NCBI GenBank assembly: GCA_010672925.1
Contig: JAAHFP010000010.1
Coordinates: 1 to 64,000, forward strand
Source of the DNA: Symploca sp. SIO1C2
Lineage (GTDB): Bacteria; Cyanobacteriota; Cyanobacteriia; Cyanobacteriales; Coleofasciculaceae
DNA length: 64,000 nucleotides
Direction: 5' to 3'
Shown: positions 18,658 through 28,633 of the stretch, in pieces
Layout of the letters: every line of letters begins with the position of its first letter
Numbering within the stretch: position 1 is the stretch's first letter
Program-made: the position numbers and the translations under genes
The notes under the pieces: generated by a model
Seen by the model: the letters and a program-made list of their open reading frames with translations, nothing else
Told to the model about the DNA's origin: nothing
The model's database searches: none

Positions 18658-19206
18658 TCAAGCAAGTACTTCACTATATGCAACTGAGTCAAGAAATTCC
18701 GTAAGTTCTTGAATTAAGGGATGCTGTTGCAGAAGCTGCATCATTTCATCGTCAAGATTACTCAATATGCTTTCGATCAATAAAGGCTCCTGTCCGAGGT
18801 TTTTAGTCAAAAATGCTTTCGGATGCTGTCTAGCCACTTGCCAAGTCAGTTCATCGATACTAGTTTTCAGAATCCTCTCTAGAACCGACTGCTGGTAGCA
18901 AAAGACAGCTTCTAATTCTGGTACAGCAGTAAACACTTTAAAAGGAATACCGGGAGATGCTTGATACAGCAACTGGTGTACTAATTCTGATTTCTCTTGA
19001 ATCACTGACTCATTATCTGTATCTGCATCAATCACTAGGGCAACTGGCAGTGACTTAACAGCAAGAATTGTACCTGCTAGAGATTGGGCTGAGTACTTAC
19101 TTCCTCCAACTACAAGCTGAGTATTTTTAAGATATCTTTCAGGAAGGAGTTTGTTCAGTATATCTGCATCAGACTTGCCTTCTGTGACTAAGTATGCCAG
19201 GGTCAT
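18658..19206 (-). CDS. TOPRIM-like protein paired with a nuclease
   Basis: The 182-residue protein opens YLVTEGKSDADIL (Glu9) and has ALVIDADTDNES with Asp60 and Asp62, the E...DxD arrangement of TOPRIM domains as in OLD-family and DUF4435-like proteins. A helical C-terminus follows. It has no ATPase domain. Its start overlaps the stop of the upstream PD-(D/E)XK gene by 4 bases, so the two are almost certainly co-translated. I infer a two-gene DNA-acting cassette, possibly defence, but no known system is matched with certainty. Confidence 0.6.
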   Translation of the reverse strand: MTLAYLVTEGKSDADILNKLLPERYLKNTQLVVGGSKYSAQSLAGTILAVKSLPVALVIDADTDNESVIQEKSELVHQLLYQASPGIPFKVFTAVPELEAVFCYQQSVLERILKTSIDELTWQVARQHPKAFLTKNLGQEPLLIESILSNLDDEMMQLLQQHPLIQELTEFLDSVAYSEVLA

Positions 19207-19748
19207 GATAAATCCTCAACTTTAATATTGTAATATGTGATACCACGCTCAATACAAAATCGATATTTTTTGAAGAGTCCTTGCCGAAAGCATTTATTTT
19301 CTAACGCATAATAAATTTCTTCCCCAGACCACAAAAGAACTGTTTGGGGTGTAATAAACTGAGCTAGAGTAAAAGCTGGTTCAGTAAACCCACTGCGACT
19401 AAACACACTACCAATAGCAGTTGCTGGTCTTCTCTGTAGCTGATTACGTAACTTGGCTATTGGTTCAATATTAACACTCTTTGCTGTATCCTTACATTCA
19501 ATTAAACAAGCAATTCCGTCTGAGTAAACAACACCGTCAATCTGTTCAAGTTCTTCTCCATTGACTCGAACGCTATAAGGCCAAGTGACTTCTGCACCCT
19601 CCAATTGAAATGCCCGTAGGATAAAATATTCAAATGCTTTGCCTGATTCCCACCCAGGAGTATTTCCCGACTCTATGCTCTTCCATAATTGTGACAGATC
19701 ATGCCAGTCATAGTCTGATATCTTCTTTTCGTAATCCGATCCTTTCAT
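19203..19748 (-). CDS. PD-(D/E)XK restriction-like nuclease
   Basis: The 181-residue protein shows a Mrr/PD-(D/E)XK core: GKAFEYFILRAF with Glu40, EQIDGVV with Asp71, and CLIECKD with Glu84 and Lys86. These are the standard catalytic positions of the fold. LVLW-type sequences after it complete the core. It precedes the TOPRIM-like gene with a 4-base overlap. It is distinct from XisH and from the Uma2 proteins. Function is inferred as DNA cleavage; the target is unknown. Confidence 0.65.
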   Translation of the reverse strand: MKGSDYEKKISDYDWHDLSQLWKSIESGNTPGWESGKAFEYFILRAFQLEGAEVTWPYSVRVNGEELEQIDGVVYSDGIACLIECKDTAKSVNIEPIAKLRNQLQRRPATAIGSVFSRSGFTEPAFTLAQFITPQTVLLWSGEEIYYALENKCFRQGLFKKYRFCIERGITYYNIKVEDLS

Positions 19749-19937
19749 TCAATTTTAACAAACTTTACCTAGAAAGACTTTAGGGTATTTCTCAAATGCC
19801 ATAGATAGATATTCTAAAGTCAGCTTTAGCAATTTATACATTACAGGCGTACACCTATCCCATTGTTCAATAATAACAAAAAATAATGAAAATCACAACT
19901 AATTTCTAAACTGGCAAGATGCCAATTCCACAGCAGA

Positions 19938-21860
19938 CTATTGAATCAAAATCACTGCTTCTTCTGCTTTATTATTAAGTGCCTGCTTCAACTCTTGCCC
20001 AATTCTCTCATTGAGCTCATCAAAAGCGTCGTGATTTTCTGTCAACTGCTCCCGAAATACCTTCTCTAACTCCGGGTTGATTTGCTCACAAATGGAGTCT
20101 AGCTTGTTGTCGCTTAATAAAAAAGAACGACTCCAACCGGGAATATCTAATTTAGACTTGATTGTGTCTTGAGTTTTAGAGCGAGTTATTTCTACTCCCG
20201 CTGCTACCAATGAGACACCATAAACTAGTATAATTGGCCAAGTAAAATGACCGGTGAGAATCAGGGCAATCAGACTACCGACAGTACCTCCACCAATCAC
20301 CACATTGAGAATAAATGCTACCGTATCAGCTAGGATAGTATCTCCAATGGATAATTCTGGATTAACTACCGCCGGGTTAATCCCTTCTTCAAACCTTAAA
20401 CTACTTCTAGGTATCTGAAACCTTTGACAAATGGGGTCAGTTTCTGCGGCTAAGTCCGGTTTGATTTTACGATTAAACCAAGTAACTGATTGATTTTTGA
20501 TAATTTGCCGTACTCCCTCACTCGTAATCCATTGCTCTGCCTGGTTCTTCATCCGGTTTTCTAAGTCGGCTAAAGTCCGTACTTTATTGTTACGCCAGTC
20601 TTGCAAATTAGGTTTAACGGCATTGCTAATTAGACCTTCGGATAAGGGTTTAGTTAATAGTTCAATTAACTCTGGAATATGTTGTAAAATAAGTTCCTTG
20701 AGTTTACTGGAATCGAAGTGTTGATTAATTTCTGCCTTAAATGCAGCGGCTCTTAAATCCCATCTTCCGACCCTAGCTAAACCCAAAGCAATGCATCGCT
20801 CCGGTTCCGGATCTGGGCGAACTTGAGATTTAGGTTCGGGGAAGATTTGCTCACAAATTTGACGGGTAAACTGCATTCGAGATGCACCACCAGTCATCAG
20901 TACTACCGCTGGAACAATGCCCTCTTGCTTCAGAGTTTTCTTCCCTTCAATCACTGCTTCCCGGAAGGAACCAATCCAACTTTGTCCCCCTAGTTCCGTC
21001 AAAGGTTGGTTTAAAATTTCTTCCATTATCCCCTTATTAACCTGGGGAACAAAGTAAATCTGCTCATTAATTGACTCAAAACCCCTAGCAAAGGATTGGG
21101 GATGGCTGTAGAGTTGTTCGTTAGAAAAGTAATCTTCTTTGGCTTTGCGGCAGGCAAGTTGGCAACGGGTTTGATGATGGGGATACTGTTCAAACACTCG
21201 TTCTAGTAATTCTTTATCCTCATGATTAGCCATAGTACGAGCAAAAATTGCCTGATCAATTAAGGAAGCTCCTAAGGTATTACTACCAAAATCCATCGGT
21301 ATTTCATGCAAACTCTTAACCAGGGTAAAATCCGTAGTTGAAGAACCAATATCAACAATTAATACCGAAGATTTGAGTTTATCATAACCCAGTTTACCAG
21401 CTTCCTTGGCTTGCATAAAAGCCGCTCGTGACTCAGGAACCACGCTAACTAGGGGAATCCCAGCTTGGTGAGCTAGCTTTTGATATTCCTGGCGATCGCT
21501 TATTGACCATCCAGAAGGACAACCGATAAAAAATTGACTGACTTCCCCACCTTCAATCTGTTTGTTACCTTGTAGCAGATGGTAACAGGTTGCCAGAAAA
21601 TGGTGAATTGTCTGCCGATAATTAGCATTATTATCTGGTTTTTGCTTAAAAGCAATAGCCAATTGAGTTACCCCAACTTGAATTAAAGCTTGCTCCCCTA
21701 CCAGATAGCCCAAATCCGGATGCCAACCCAAGGCAGTAACTTGCACTTTCTTATTATTAATCTCCAGCATATCCGGTGGTTCGATACTCTCCACCCTCGC
21801 CTTAGCTACAGCGGTTTCACCGTGTCCTAAATCGAATCCAATTGTTTCTAAAACTTCCAT
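19938..21860 (-). CDS. Hsp70-like ATPase with C-terminal membrane hairpin
   Basis: Residues 1-370 form an actin/Hsp70-type ATPase: IGFDLGHGETAVA as phosphate-1, SSVLIVDIGSSTTDFTL as phosphate-2 (about 165-181), VVLMTGGASRM as the adenosine motif (about 322). In place of a DnaK substrate-binding domain there is a helical region and two membrane spans (about 515-570, FILNVVIGGGTVGSLIALIL and PIILVYGVSLVAAGVEI) followed by 60 charged residues. Such Hsp70-like proteins occur in cyanobacteria beside unknown partners; this one follows the 291-residue membrane protein gene on the same strand. It may be a membrane-associated chaperone or a cytoskeletal ATPase. Confidence 0.75.
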   Translation of the reverse strand: MEVLETIGFDLGHGETAVAKARVESIEPPDMLEINNKKVQVTALGWHPDLGYLVGEQALIQVGVTQLAIAFKQKPDNNANYRQTIHHFLATCYHLLQGNKQIEGGEVSQFFIGCPSGWSISDRQEYQKLAHQAGIPLVSVVPESRAAFMQAKEAGKLGYDKLKSSVLIVDIGSSTTDFTLVKSLHEIPMDFGSNTLGASLIDQAIFARTMANHEDKELLERVFEQYPHHQTRCQLACRKAKEDYFSNEQLYSHPQSFARGFESINEQIYFVPQVNKGIMEEILNQPLTELGGQSWIGSFREAVIEGKKTLKQEGIVPAVVLMTGGASRMQFTRQICEQIFPEPKSQVRPDPEPERCIALGLARVGRWDLRAAAFKAEINQHFDSSKLKELILQHIPELIELLTKPLSEGLISNAVKPNLQDWRNNKVRTLADLENRMKNQAEQWITSEGVRQIIKNQSVTWFNRKIKPDLAAETDPICQRFQIPRSSLRFEEGINPAVVNPELSIGDTILADTVAFILNVVIGGGTVGSLIALILTGHFTWPIILVYGVSLVAAGVEITRSKTQDTIKSKLDIPGWSRSFLLSDNKLDSICEQINPELEKVFREQLTENHDAFDELNERIGQELKQALNNKAEEAVILIQ

Positions 21861-22070
21861 ATTTTTAGGTGGTAGGTGGTAGGTGGTAGGTGGTAGGTGG
21901 TAGGTGGTAGGTGTTAGGTGGTAGGTATTAAGTTAGTATCTTGTCTGTTGACAATTCTCCATTCTCCATTCTCCATTCTCCATTCTCCATTCTCCATTCT
22001 CCATTCCCAATTCCCGATTCCCAATTCCCATTCCAAAATCTAAAATCTAAAATCTAAAATCTAAAATTCT
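21861..22070. repeat. Run of four different heptamer arrays
   Basis: The gap between two same-strand genes is made almost wholly of 7-bp units: GTAGGTG (21868-21930), TTCTCCA (21953-22005), ATTCCCA (22005-22035) and AAATCTA (22035-22065). Confidence 0.8.
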
Positions 22071-22946
22071 TCAAGCTGGTTCAATAACTCGCCCCCGTCG
22101 CAACAAGCGATCGCCTTTTAGCAAAGCAGGAGTTATGGTTATATAATCCTTCGCCTGGGGGTCAATACTGGGCTCAAAGTCAAAGTATTGCTGATTACTC
22201 TCGGCATTATCTGGTTGGTAAATCTGGCAGTGAATTTCCTGCTCCATTAAAACCTGGGGTAGCATTTTTGTAAGTTCCAATGCCATCCTAGGTTTATCCA
22301 GCAGTGAAGCCCCCACCAACCTTTGCAGAATATTCAATAACTCTGGTAACTCTTCTATCTCGCTAGATTCGAGGGATTTTTGGCTTGCTTCCCGGAGACT
22401 AACTGCTGAGTCGATAGTATTTAAAGCTTCAGCTAGTTTGTCTAGCAATACTTGGCTATCTACTTGTACCGTTGGTGCTTGAGCCGCAGTTGAATCTGAA
22501 TTTTTATTGTTATTTTGGTCAAGTTGAGAGATAACTTCTAAACCGATAAGCACAGATAGGAGTAAAATATCTATCCCAGCGCTGGGAGAAGCTGGCATTA
22601 AGGAAAATAATGAATCCAAGATACCCAGGCAAAGAATTCCCTGTAGCACTTTGAGCACGATTTTTTTGCTAGAAAATCGCCTAACTGACTGAGATATTCC
22701 CCCAGAATTTAGTTCTGCCTTTACCTCATTCACCCCAGCCAGAGTCCCAATAGACTGACGCACTGCATCCAAGAAAAAGGAAGCCAGACGTACCTGGGCA
22801 ATACTCAGTTCACCAATATAATTCTTCTCCAGATTATCCAATCGGCTTTGCACCAGCCTCACCACTTGCTCTGGGCTAGTCGTCTTATCGATTGCTGTCT
22901 GAAGTTCACTCCGTTCTTTGCTAAAAAGCGTTAATAGTGTTTTCAT
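22071..22946 (-). CDS. Unknown membrane protein, partner of the Hsp70-like gene
   Basis: The 291-residue product is not recognised. Residues 1-90 are helical and charged (SPEQVVRLVQSRLDNLEKNY), residues about 95-140 hold a hydrophobic pair (IVLKVLQGILCLGILDSLF and IDILLLSVLIGLEVI), and 165-215 are again helical. The last 40 residues (YITITPALLKGDRLLRRGRVIEP) look like a small beta domain. It precedes the Hsp70-like gene, with heptamer repeats between, and both have a membrane-anchored plan, which suggests they work together (inference). Confidence 0.6.
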   Translation of the reverse strand: MKTLLTLFSKERSELQTAIDKTTSPEQVVRLVQSRLDNLEKNYIGELSIAQVRLASFFLDAVRQSIGTLAGVNEVKAELNSGGISQSVRRFSSKKIVLKVLQGILCLGILDSLFSLMPASPSAGIDILLLSVLIGLEVISQLDQNNNKNSDSTAAQAPTVQVDSQVLLDKLAEALNTIDSAVSLREASQKSLESSEIEELPELLNILQRLVGASLLDKPRMALELTKMLPQVLMEQEIHCQIYQPDNAESNQQYFDFEPSIDPQAKDYITITPALLKGDRLLRRGRVIEPA

Positions 22947-23097
22947 GAATTGGGAATTGGGAATTGGGAATGGAGAATTTAGAATTTAGAATTTAGAATT
23001 TAGAATTTAGAATGGAGAATTGACAAGATACTAACTTAATACCTACCACCTACCACCTACCACCTAACACCTAACACCTAACACCTAACACCTATCT
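22947..23097. repeat. Heptamer arrays between ftsY and the 291-residue gene
   Basis: GGGAATT (22947-22970), TTAGAAT (22977-23013) and CACCTAC/CACCTAA (23044-23092) units follow one another. Confidence 0.8.
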
Positions 23098-24768
23098 TCA
23101 CCCACTAAGCAAAGCTTCTACAAACTCGTAGCTAGAGAAGGGACGTAAATCTTCAATGCCCTCGCCAGCACCAATAAACCGAATGGGCAAACCTAACTGC
23201 TGCACTACTGCTAAGGCAACACCCCCCTTGGAACTACCGTCGAGTTTCGTTAAGACAACGCCACTGAGTTTGGCGGCTTCTGAGAATACTTGTGCCTGAC
23301 GTAATCCATTTTGACCGAGAGTAGCATCCAAAACCAATAGGGATTCTACTTGAGCATCAGAGGCTTTTTTATCTACAATCCGTCGAATTTTTGCTAGTTC
23401 CTCCATCAAGTTTTTCTTATTTTGCAGCCTTCCTGCGGTATCTACCAAGAGTAATTCTGCATTGCGGGCTTGCGCTGCGGTAATGGCATCAAATACCACC
23501 GCTGCTGGATCAGTATTTTTGCCTGGGTTGGCAATCACTTCCGTACCACTGCGCTCTCCCCAAATCTTTACCTGCTCTACTGCTGCGGCCCGGAAGGTAT
23601 CAGCAGCGGCAATCAAGCAGCTGTAGCCAGATTTTTTAGCCAGATGAGCTAGTTTACCAATAGTAGTAGTTTTACCCGCTCCATTGACACCGGTCATTAA
23701 CCAGATATTGAAGGTATCCTTTTCCGGTACAAAGGTGGGTTCGTAGGATTGAGAGTAGGGACTCTCCAGCAAATCTCTGAGAATTTGTTTTAAATAAGCG
23801 ATCGCTTCTTCTGGAGGTAAGATATCTTCCCGCATTTTAGCTTGCAGGGTTTCGATCACATAGTCTGTTGCTTCCACCCCTACATCAGCCTGCAACAATA
23901 ATGCTTCAATCTCCAGGATGGCATCTTGATTCAACGGCCCTTGACCAACAACGGCCTTAAGTTGGTTAACTAAACTTAAGCGGGTTTTGCTGAGTCCCTG
24001 GCGCAGTTGCTTGAGCCAGCTGATTTCTTCTGCGGAGACTTCTTCCGGACTTCGTCCCTGGCCTGCTAATACTTGAGATGACCAGACAAATTCTTCATCA
24101 AAAGCCATACCAGCAACTGCTGCCGTCTCCTGCTGTGGTGCTGTCTCTACAGGTTCCGGGGTTTCAATAGCAGTAGCTTTGAGGCGTTCGAGTCGTGCTT
24201 CTCTCTCCGCCGATTGACGAGCCCAAATTGGTACAGGAGCAGCAGGAGTTGATTCTGTTTCCTCCTCTAGGATAGGAGTATCTTCCTGAGGAACTGATTC
24301 TGGGGTAGAAGCTGCTTCCGTTGTTTCAGTTGTAGCGGCTTCCACCTGAGGTGGTGATATCTCCTCTGTTGGTACAGCTACCTCTTCTGTTGCTGCTGTC
24401 TCCGGTGTAGTTGTTTCCTCAGTCGCGGTAGTCTCAGGTGAAGTAGTATCTTCCGGCTCTTCTTCCTCAGTTATTGGGGGAGTAGTAACCTCTGCTTCTG
24501 CTACTGTTGACTCTTCTGGGGATGACGTTTCAGGAGATTCCGTCGCTGTTGGCGTTGTTGCTTCTGGAGATGCTTGCTGCTGAATATTTGTGTATGCCGC
24601 TTTTGCCCAATTTAGTAAATCGTCATCAACAGTTGTGGCAGACTCCTGAGTTGCCTCAGATTCAGCAGTTTCTGCGGGAGCCTCTTGTTCCTGCTCAACT
24701 GGACTTTGAGTTTCAGGCTTAGTCTCTTCTTGAGAACTAAATTGTCGGCGGAACCAGTTAAAAACCAT
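23098..24768 (-). CDS. ftsY: Signal recognition particle receptor FtsY
   Basis: FtsY docks the SRP-ribosome complex at the membrane and, as a GTPase, releases it to the translocon. The NG domain fills the C-terminal 300 residues: a helical N domain (about 240-330), P-loop [14 protein letters not shown], the DTAGR motif and [10 protein letters not shown]. Residues 1-220 form the acidic A domain, here very long and made of Glu/Thr/Pro runs ([10 protein letters not shown] and similar), typical in kind but extended in length. The start ATG follows a TTAGAAT array. In cyanobacteria ftsY commonly lies beside nusB, as here. Confidence 0.95.
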   Translation of the reverse strand: MVFNWFRRQFSSQEETKPETQSPVEQEQEAPAETAESEATQESATTVDDDLLNWAKAAYTNIQQQASPEATTPTATESPETSSPEESTVAEAEVTTPPITEEEEPEDTTSPETTATEETTTPETAATEEVAVPTEEISPPQVEAATTETTEAASTPESVPQEDTPILEEETESTPAAPVPIWARQSAEREARLERLKATAIETPEPVETAPQQETAAVAGMAFDEEFVWSSQVLAGQGRSPEEVSAEEISWLKQLRQGLSKTRLSLVNQLKAVVGQGPLNQDAILEIEALLLQADVGVEATDYVIETLQAKMREDILPPEEAIAYLKQILRDLLESPYSQSYEPTFVPEKDTFNIWLMTGVNGAGKTTTIGKLAHLAKKSGYSCLIAAADTFRAAAVEQVKIWGERSGTEVIANPGKNTDPAAVVFDAITAAQARNAELLLVDTAGRLQNKKNLMEELAKIRRIVDKKASDAQVESLLVLDATLGQNGLRQAQVFSEAAKLSGVVLTKLDGSSKGGVALAVVQQLGLPIRFIGAGEGIEDLRPFSSYEFVEALLSG

Positions 24769-24837
24769 AGTATGAGAATTTAGAATTTAGAATTTAGAAT
24801 TTAGAATGGAAAATTGAGAATGGAGAATTGTTAATAT

Positions 24838-25104
24838 CTCCCTCAGCTTCCTCCGCTTCCCCAGCTTCCTCAGCTTCCTCAGCTTCCTCAGCTTCCTCAG
24901 CTCCCTCAGCTTCCTCCGCTTCCCCAGCTCCCCCAGCTCCCCCAGCTTCCCCAGCTCCCCCAGCTTCCTCAGCTTCCTCAGCTTCCCCAGCTTCCCCAGC
25001 TCCCTCAGCTCCCTCAGCTCCCCCAGCTTCCTCAGCTCCCCCAGCTCCCTCAACTCCCCCAGCTTCCTCAGCTCCCCCAGCTCCCTCAGCTCCCCCATCT
25101 CCCC
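24838..25104. repeat. Large 9-bp tandem array (TCAGCTTCC and variants)
   Basis: About 29 units of a 9-mer, TCAGCTTCC, alternate with CCAGCTCCC, TCAGCTCCC and CCGCTTCCC variants. It separates nusB from ftsY. Its reverse-complement reading frames are open for long stretches (Glu-Leu-Gly-Lys-Leu repeats), but these are repeat artefacts, not a gene. Confidence 0.9.
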
Positions 25105-25111
25105 ATCTTTC

Positions 25112-25741
25112 CTACTGGAAATGAGCTTTATCTTTGAGATAGTTGGAAACGCGACGTAATACACCATTGATAAATCGATGACCTTCATCATCACTGTAGC
25201 GCTTGGCAAGCTCCACTGCTTCGTTAATGGCAACTTGCTCTGGTGTACCTAAAAACGATATTTCTGCGACTGCAATGCGCAAGATATCTCTGTCAATTCG
25301 AGCTAGACGTTCCAGTTGCCAGTCTTGGAGCACTTGGTTCAAAACTTCATCAATCTCCAGACGCCTACGACTAATAGCTTTCAGAATTTCTACGGTATAG
25401 GAACGAACTTCCAATTGATTAGATAGTTGGATCATTTCTGGGATTTCTACAGCTGTTCCTAGCCGATTAATCGCTTTTTGGGTGAGCTCCACTGCATCGC
25501 TTACCATTGCCTTGGCACTAATCATTTCGGTAGTACGGGTTTCACTACTCAAAAGGCGATCGCTTCCTCGCTTTAACTCTGCCGCAGCAGTTTCCAAAAC
25601 CTCTTGAGTTTCTTCAGTTAGAGTACGCACTGCTGCCAAAATCAGATTATTCAGTTGCTGTGCATCAAGGCGTTCGAGTCCCTTAGGGATTTGAGAGAGG
25701 CTCAATAGAGCCAACTCGCGGGCAATTCTGCGTGGTTGCAT
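25112..25741 (-). CDS. nusB: Transcription antitermination factor NusB
   Basis: NusB binds boxA RNA with NusE (ribosomal protein S10) to keep RNA polymerase in an antiterminated state on rRNA operons. The 209-residue protein has the [14 protein letters not shown] start and the diagnostic C-terminal motifs [44 protein letters not shown]. Residues 25-95 are an insertion in the middle relative to the shorter enterobacterial protein, as is usual for cyanobacteria. It lies between DUF502 and ftsY on one strand. Confidence 0.95.
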   Translation of the reverse strand: MQPRRIARELALLSLSQIPKGLERLDAQQLNNLILAAVRTLTEETQEVLETAAAELKRGSDRLLSSETRTTEMISAKAMVSDAVELTQKAINRLGTAVEIPEMIQLSNQLEVRSYTVEILKAISRRRLEIDEVLNQVLQDWQLERLARIDRDILRIAVAEISFLGTPEQVAINEAVELAKRYSDDEGHRFINGVLRRVSNYLKDKAHFQ

Positions 25742-25852
25742 ATTGGTTGGTTATTGATTTATTAGTTACTAGTGATTTAATTGGCCAATCCAGTAGAAAC
25801 AACCATTACCTAGCAAGGCGTGCAGTTGTAGCTAAGCCACAATCAGGGACTA

Positions 25853-26584
25853 TCAGCCTTCTTCTACTGGTAAAATTTGCTGCTGTCTCATCTCCTGTAG
25901 GGGTTGCTCCAGTTTTTTCTTGTCTTGAGGCTTCGATTTTGGTTCAGTGATTGAGGATTCAGCAGGGTCAACAATTCCTCCAGAGATAATAATTTTGAAA
26001 GCATCTTCTATAGAAATGGAAAGATTAATGACATCCTCTTCAGGAACAACTACATACCAACCAGTTGTCGGATTGGGACTAGTAGGGACAACAACGCTCA
26101 GCATAGGGCTACTCATCTGATTTTGAATTTCGCTGCTGATGTTCCCCGTGACAAAAGCAATCGACCACAAACCTCGGCGGGGATATTCTACCAAAACCAC
26201 ACGACGGAATTTATTCTTAGATTCCTTTAAGACCGTTTCCAAAAGCTGCTTGAGGGTTTTGTAGACTGGTCCTGCCAGGGGAATCGCCTGTAGCAATTTT
26301 TCCCCTAAATCCAGTAACCACCTTCCGGCTATATTGCGTGCCATTAGACCAATCAACAGAATAAATAGCACCGGTACAGTCACTCCCACCACCAAATTCA
26401 GTATATTGACCAAAATGGGATGGAGGTTATTATAGGGGTTAATTTGCTTGGGGATGCGGGTCAGGAAATCGATCGCCCACCTAGCAATGGTAAACACCAG
26501 CCAAATTGTGGTAGCTAGAGGAATCACGACCAAAAGACCTGCAATTAAATCATTCTTTAAGTCCTGTCTTAAACGTTGGATCAC
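25853..26584 (-). CDS. DUF502 family membrane protein
   Basis: The 243-residue protein has two membrane spans (LIAGLLVVIPLATTIWLVFTI at 13-34 and LVVGVTVPVLFILLIGLMA at about 63-82) and then the DUF502 motifs IPLAGPVYKTLKQL and VVLVEYPRRGLWSIAFVT, followed by VVVPTSPNPTTGWYVVVP. These are the standard features of DUF502. The biochemical role is not established. The position upstream of nusB and ftsY is shared by many cyanobacteria. Confidence 0.9.
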   Translation of the reverse strand: MIQRLRQDLKNDLIAGLLVVIPLATTIWLVFTIARWAIDFLTRIPKQINPYNNLHPILVNILNLVVGVTVPVLFILLIGLMARNIAGRWLLDLGEKLLQAIPLAGPVYKTLKQLLETVLKESKNKFRRVVLVEYPRRGLWSIAFVTGNISSEIQNQMSSPMLSVVVPTSPNPTTGWYVVVPEEDVINLSISIEDAFKIIISGGIVDPAESSITEPKSKPQDKKKLEQPLQEMRQQQILPVEEG

Positions 26585-27187
26585 AAAGTTCTCACTCTCC
26601 TTAACAATGACTTTTTCAAGTTTTGCTGTTGCTCCACCTCAATCACTGAGTTGAGCTAGCACCAGGCAAGCTCTTAAACTTGGAGTAGACTAGCATCGAC
26701 AGTAGCAGAGAACCCGTAGTTGATTAAAGTTGACTACCCTCTAACCACCTGTAGTACCGTGGCACAGCTAAAATGATGGAATAGACTAGTGTGAGCATCC
26801 TGCTCACTTTTCACTAAGCGCGAGCGAGACATTTGCGCTACGCGCACGCACTCCCCAAAACCTAAACCACTATCTTATTCCAAAGTTCTCCATTCTCTGT
26901 TCCGAAGTTTCCCAATTAAAAGCAACTGGTATCGCAATTTACATTTTAACAGAGAGAGACCATTGGTTTAAGGGTGTGGAGTGTAGGGCTTAGGGTTTAG
27001 AGAACTCCAATAAATATCATCCCAATTTTTGGACTTGTCTTACTCTCCCAATTCCCCCAGTGATGGGACATTTTTTTATTTGGCAGTCCCTTATCAGGGT
27101 TGATGAGGTTAAGTAAGCTAGTATCGTAGATGCCTATTTGCGACCCACCCCGAACCCTACACCCTGTCTTGTTACCCCGTCAGATTA
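26585..27187. other. 603-bp intergenic region between divergent genes
   Basis: It should hold promoters for the DUF502-nusB-ftsY run (leftward) and the TonB-like gene (rightward). I see a GTGAGCATCCTGCTCAC palindrome (26791-26807), a GC-rich GCGCGAGCG...GCTACGCGC stretch (26817-26847), and repeated GGGTGT/AGGGTTT motifs near 26970. There is no convincing open frame. Confidence 0.6.
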
Positions 27188-28570
27188 ATGGCACTACCCA
27201 ATCTAGGAACAAATGCTCAACCTCAGATGCCTGTGTGGAGTCACTCCGATCCGCCCAAGATCTGGGTTAAGGTTATTGTCGGTTCTGCTTTCTTTCATGT
27301 CTTTGTTTTTGCCATACTGCGCCTAGCGCTGATGGGACGTCTTCAGGGTTTGCAGTCTAGTAATGATGTTACTTCTGCCAATCTTGTTCCTGTGGATTTT
27401 ATTGTCCTAGCTTCAGAAAAGACTTTAATTCCTCAGGCAAATCCAAGCACAGAACCTGCTGGAAAAGAACAACCCAATCAGCAACAGGCAACAACGCCAT
27501 CACCATCACCATCACCAACTCCAACTCCAACTCCAATTCCAACGCCAACACCATCACCAACTCCATCACCAACACCGTCGCCAACTCCAACTCCAACTCC
27601 AACGCCATCACCAACTCCAACACCGTCGCCAACTAACCAAAATCCGAGTCCTAATCCGAATCCTAATCCGAGTCCCAATCCCAATCCGAGTCCTAATCCG
27701 AATCCTAATCCGAGTCCCAATCCCAATCCGAGTCCTGACCCAAGTCCTAATCCGAGTCCCAATCCCAATCCGAGTCCTGACCCAAGTCCTAATCCGAGTC
27801 CCAATCCCAATCCAAGTCCTAATCCGAGTCCTAATCCGAGTCCTAATCCCAGTCCAAGTCCTAATTCAAGTCCTAATTCAAGTCCCAATCCCAGTCCTGG
27901 CCCAAGTCCCAATCCGAGTCCTAATCCGAGTCCCAATCCCAGTCCAAGTACTAATCCGAGTCCTGACCCAAGTCCCAATCCGAGTCCTAATCCGAGTCCT
28001 AACCCAAGTCCCAATCCAAGTCCTAACCCAAGTCCCAATCCGAGTCCTGACCCAAGTCCCAATCCAAGTCCTAACCCAAGTCCTAATCCGAGTCCCAATC
28101 CGAGTCCTAACCCAAGTCCCAACCCAAGTCCTAATCCCAGTCCTGACCCAAGTCCCAATCCAAGTCCTAACCCAAGTCCTAACCCTCCGCAAGGTGGCAG
28201 TTTTTCGGTTGTATTATCTCAGCCTCGCCTTCCTAATCCGAATGCGCCGGATCGACCCATTGAATGTAAATCTGACCCTCCTCAGTTATCTACAGAACTA
28301 GCCAAACTGAAGCCTGGATCTGAACAGTTAAATTCTGATGATCATGGATGGGAGTTGGATTCCAATCTCAAGGAGCCTTTAAAGTTAGAGGTGTTATTGA
28401 TTGTTAATCGTGATGGGGGAGGAGAGTTTATTTCCGCTACCCCACCATCCCACAACCAGTTAGCAGAGGAAATTATCCAAAAACTGCAATTTGAACCAAC
28501 TGTATCAGACTGTCAACCAGTTGCTCACTCCTACAATCTCACCCTCACTATTCGTTCATTGGAAAATTGA
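27188..28570 (+). CDS. TonB-like protein with a very long Pro-rich spacer
   Basis: The 460-residue product has a short cytosolic N-terminus, one membrane helix ([20 protein letters not shown], about 26-45), then from about residue 103 to 335 almost uninterrupted Ser-Pro-Thr-Pro and Ser-Pro-Asn-Pro repeats, and a 120-residue C-terminal domain. That domain ([23 protein letters not shown] ... [14 protein letters not shown]) has the beta-alpha-beta shape of TonB C-termini. TonB proteins carry energy from the inner membrane across the periplasm to outer-membrane receptors, and a rigid Pro-rich spacer is typical, though this one is unusually long. No exbB/exbD or receptor gene is near. Confidence 0.7.
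   Translation: MALPNLGTNAQPQMPVWSHSDPPKIWVKVIVGSAFFHVFVFAILRLALMGRLQGLQSSNDVTSANLVPVDFIVLASEKTLIPQANPSTEPAGKEQPNQQQATTPSPSPSPTPTPTPIPTPTPSPTPSPTPSPTPTPTPTPSPTPTPSPTNQNPSPNPNPNPSPNPNPSPNPNPNPSPNPNPSPDPSPNPSPNPNPSPDPSPNPSPNPNPSPNPSPNPSPNPSPSPNSSPNSSPNPSPGPSPNPSPNPSPNPSPSTNPSPDPSPNPSPNPSPNPSPNPSPNPSPNPSPDPSPNPSPNPSPNPSPNPSPNPSPNPSPNPSPDPSPNPSPNPSPNPPQGGSFSVVLSQPRLPNPNAPDRPIECKSDPPQLSTELAKLKPGSEQLNSDDHGWELDSNLKEPLKLEVLLIVNRDGGGEFISATPPSHNQLAEEIIQKLQFEPTVSDCQPVAHSYNLTLTIRSLEN
27495..28190. repeat. Coding tandem repeat, 6/12-bp period (Ser-Pro-Asn-Pro)
   Basis: The units are mostly CCGAGTCCTAAT and CCAAGTCCCAAT, with some GACCCA variants giving Asp-Pro. It accounts for about 230 residues of the TonB-like protein. 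Synonymous variation between units indicates selection on the peptide or repeated unequal exchange. Confidence 0.9.
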
Positions 28571-28633
28571 GAATTGGGAATTGGGAATTGGGAATTGGGA
28601 ATGGAGAATGGAGAATGGAGAGTTGAAAAGAGT

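Noticed and set aside
24787-25233. Minus-strand Glu-Leu-Gly-Lys repeat frame, and plus-strand Ala-Ser-Pro frame
   Set aside because: Both are translations of the 9-bp array at 24838-25104 and have no conserved domain.
27478-28158. Minus-strand Gly-Leu repeat frame
   Set aside because: It is the reverse reading of the CCNAGT repeat in the TonB-like gene, with no start signal or family.
27495-28190. Considered as a CRISPR array
   Set aside because: The unit is 6-12 bp without spacers and is in frame with the TonB-like gene. The arrays at 24838 and 21861 were rejected for the same reason: no spacers.
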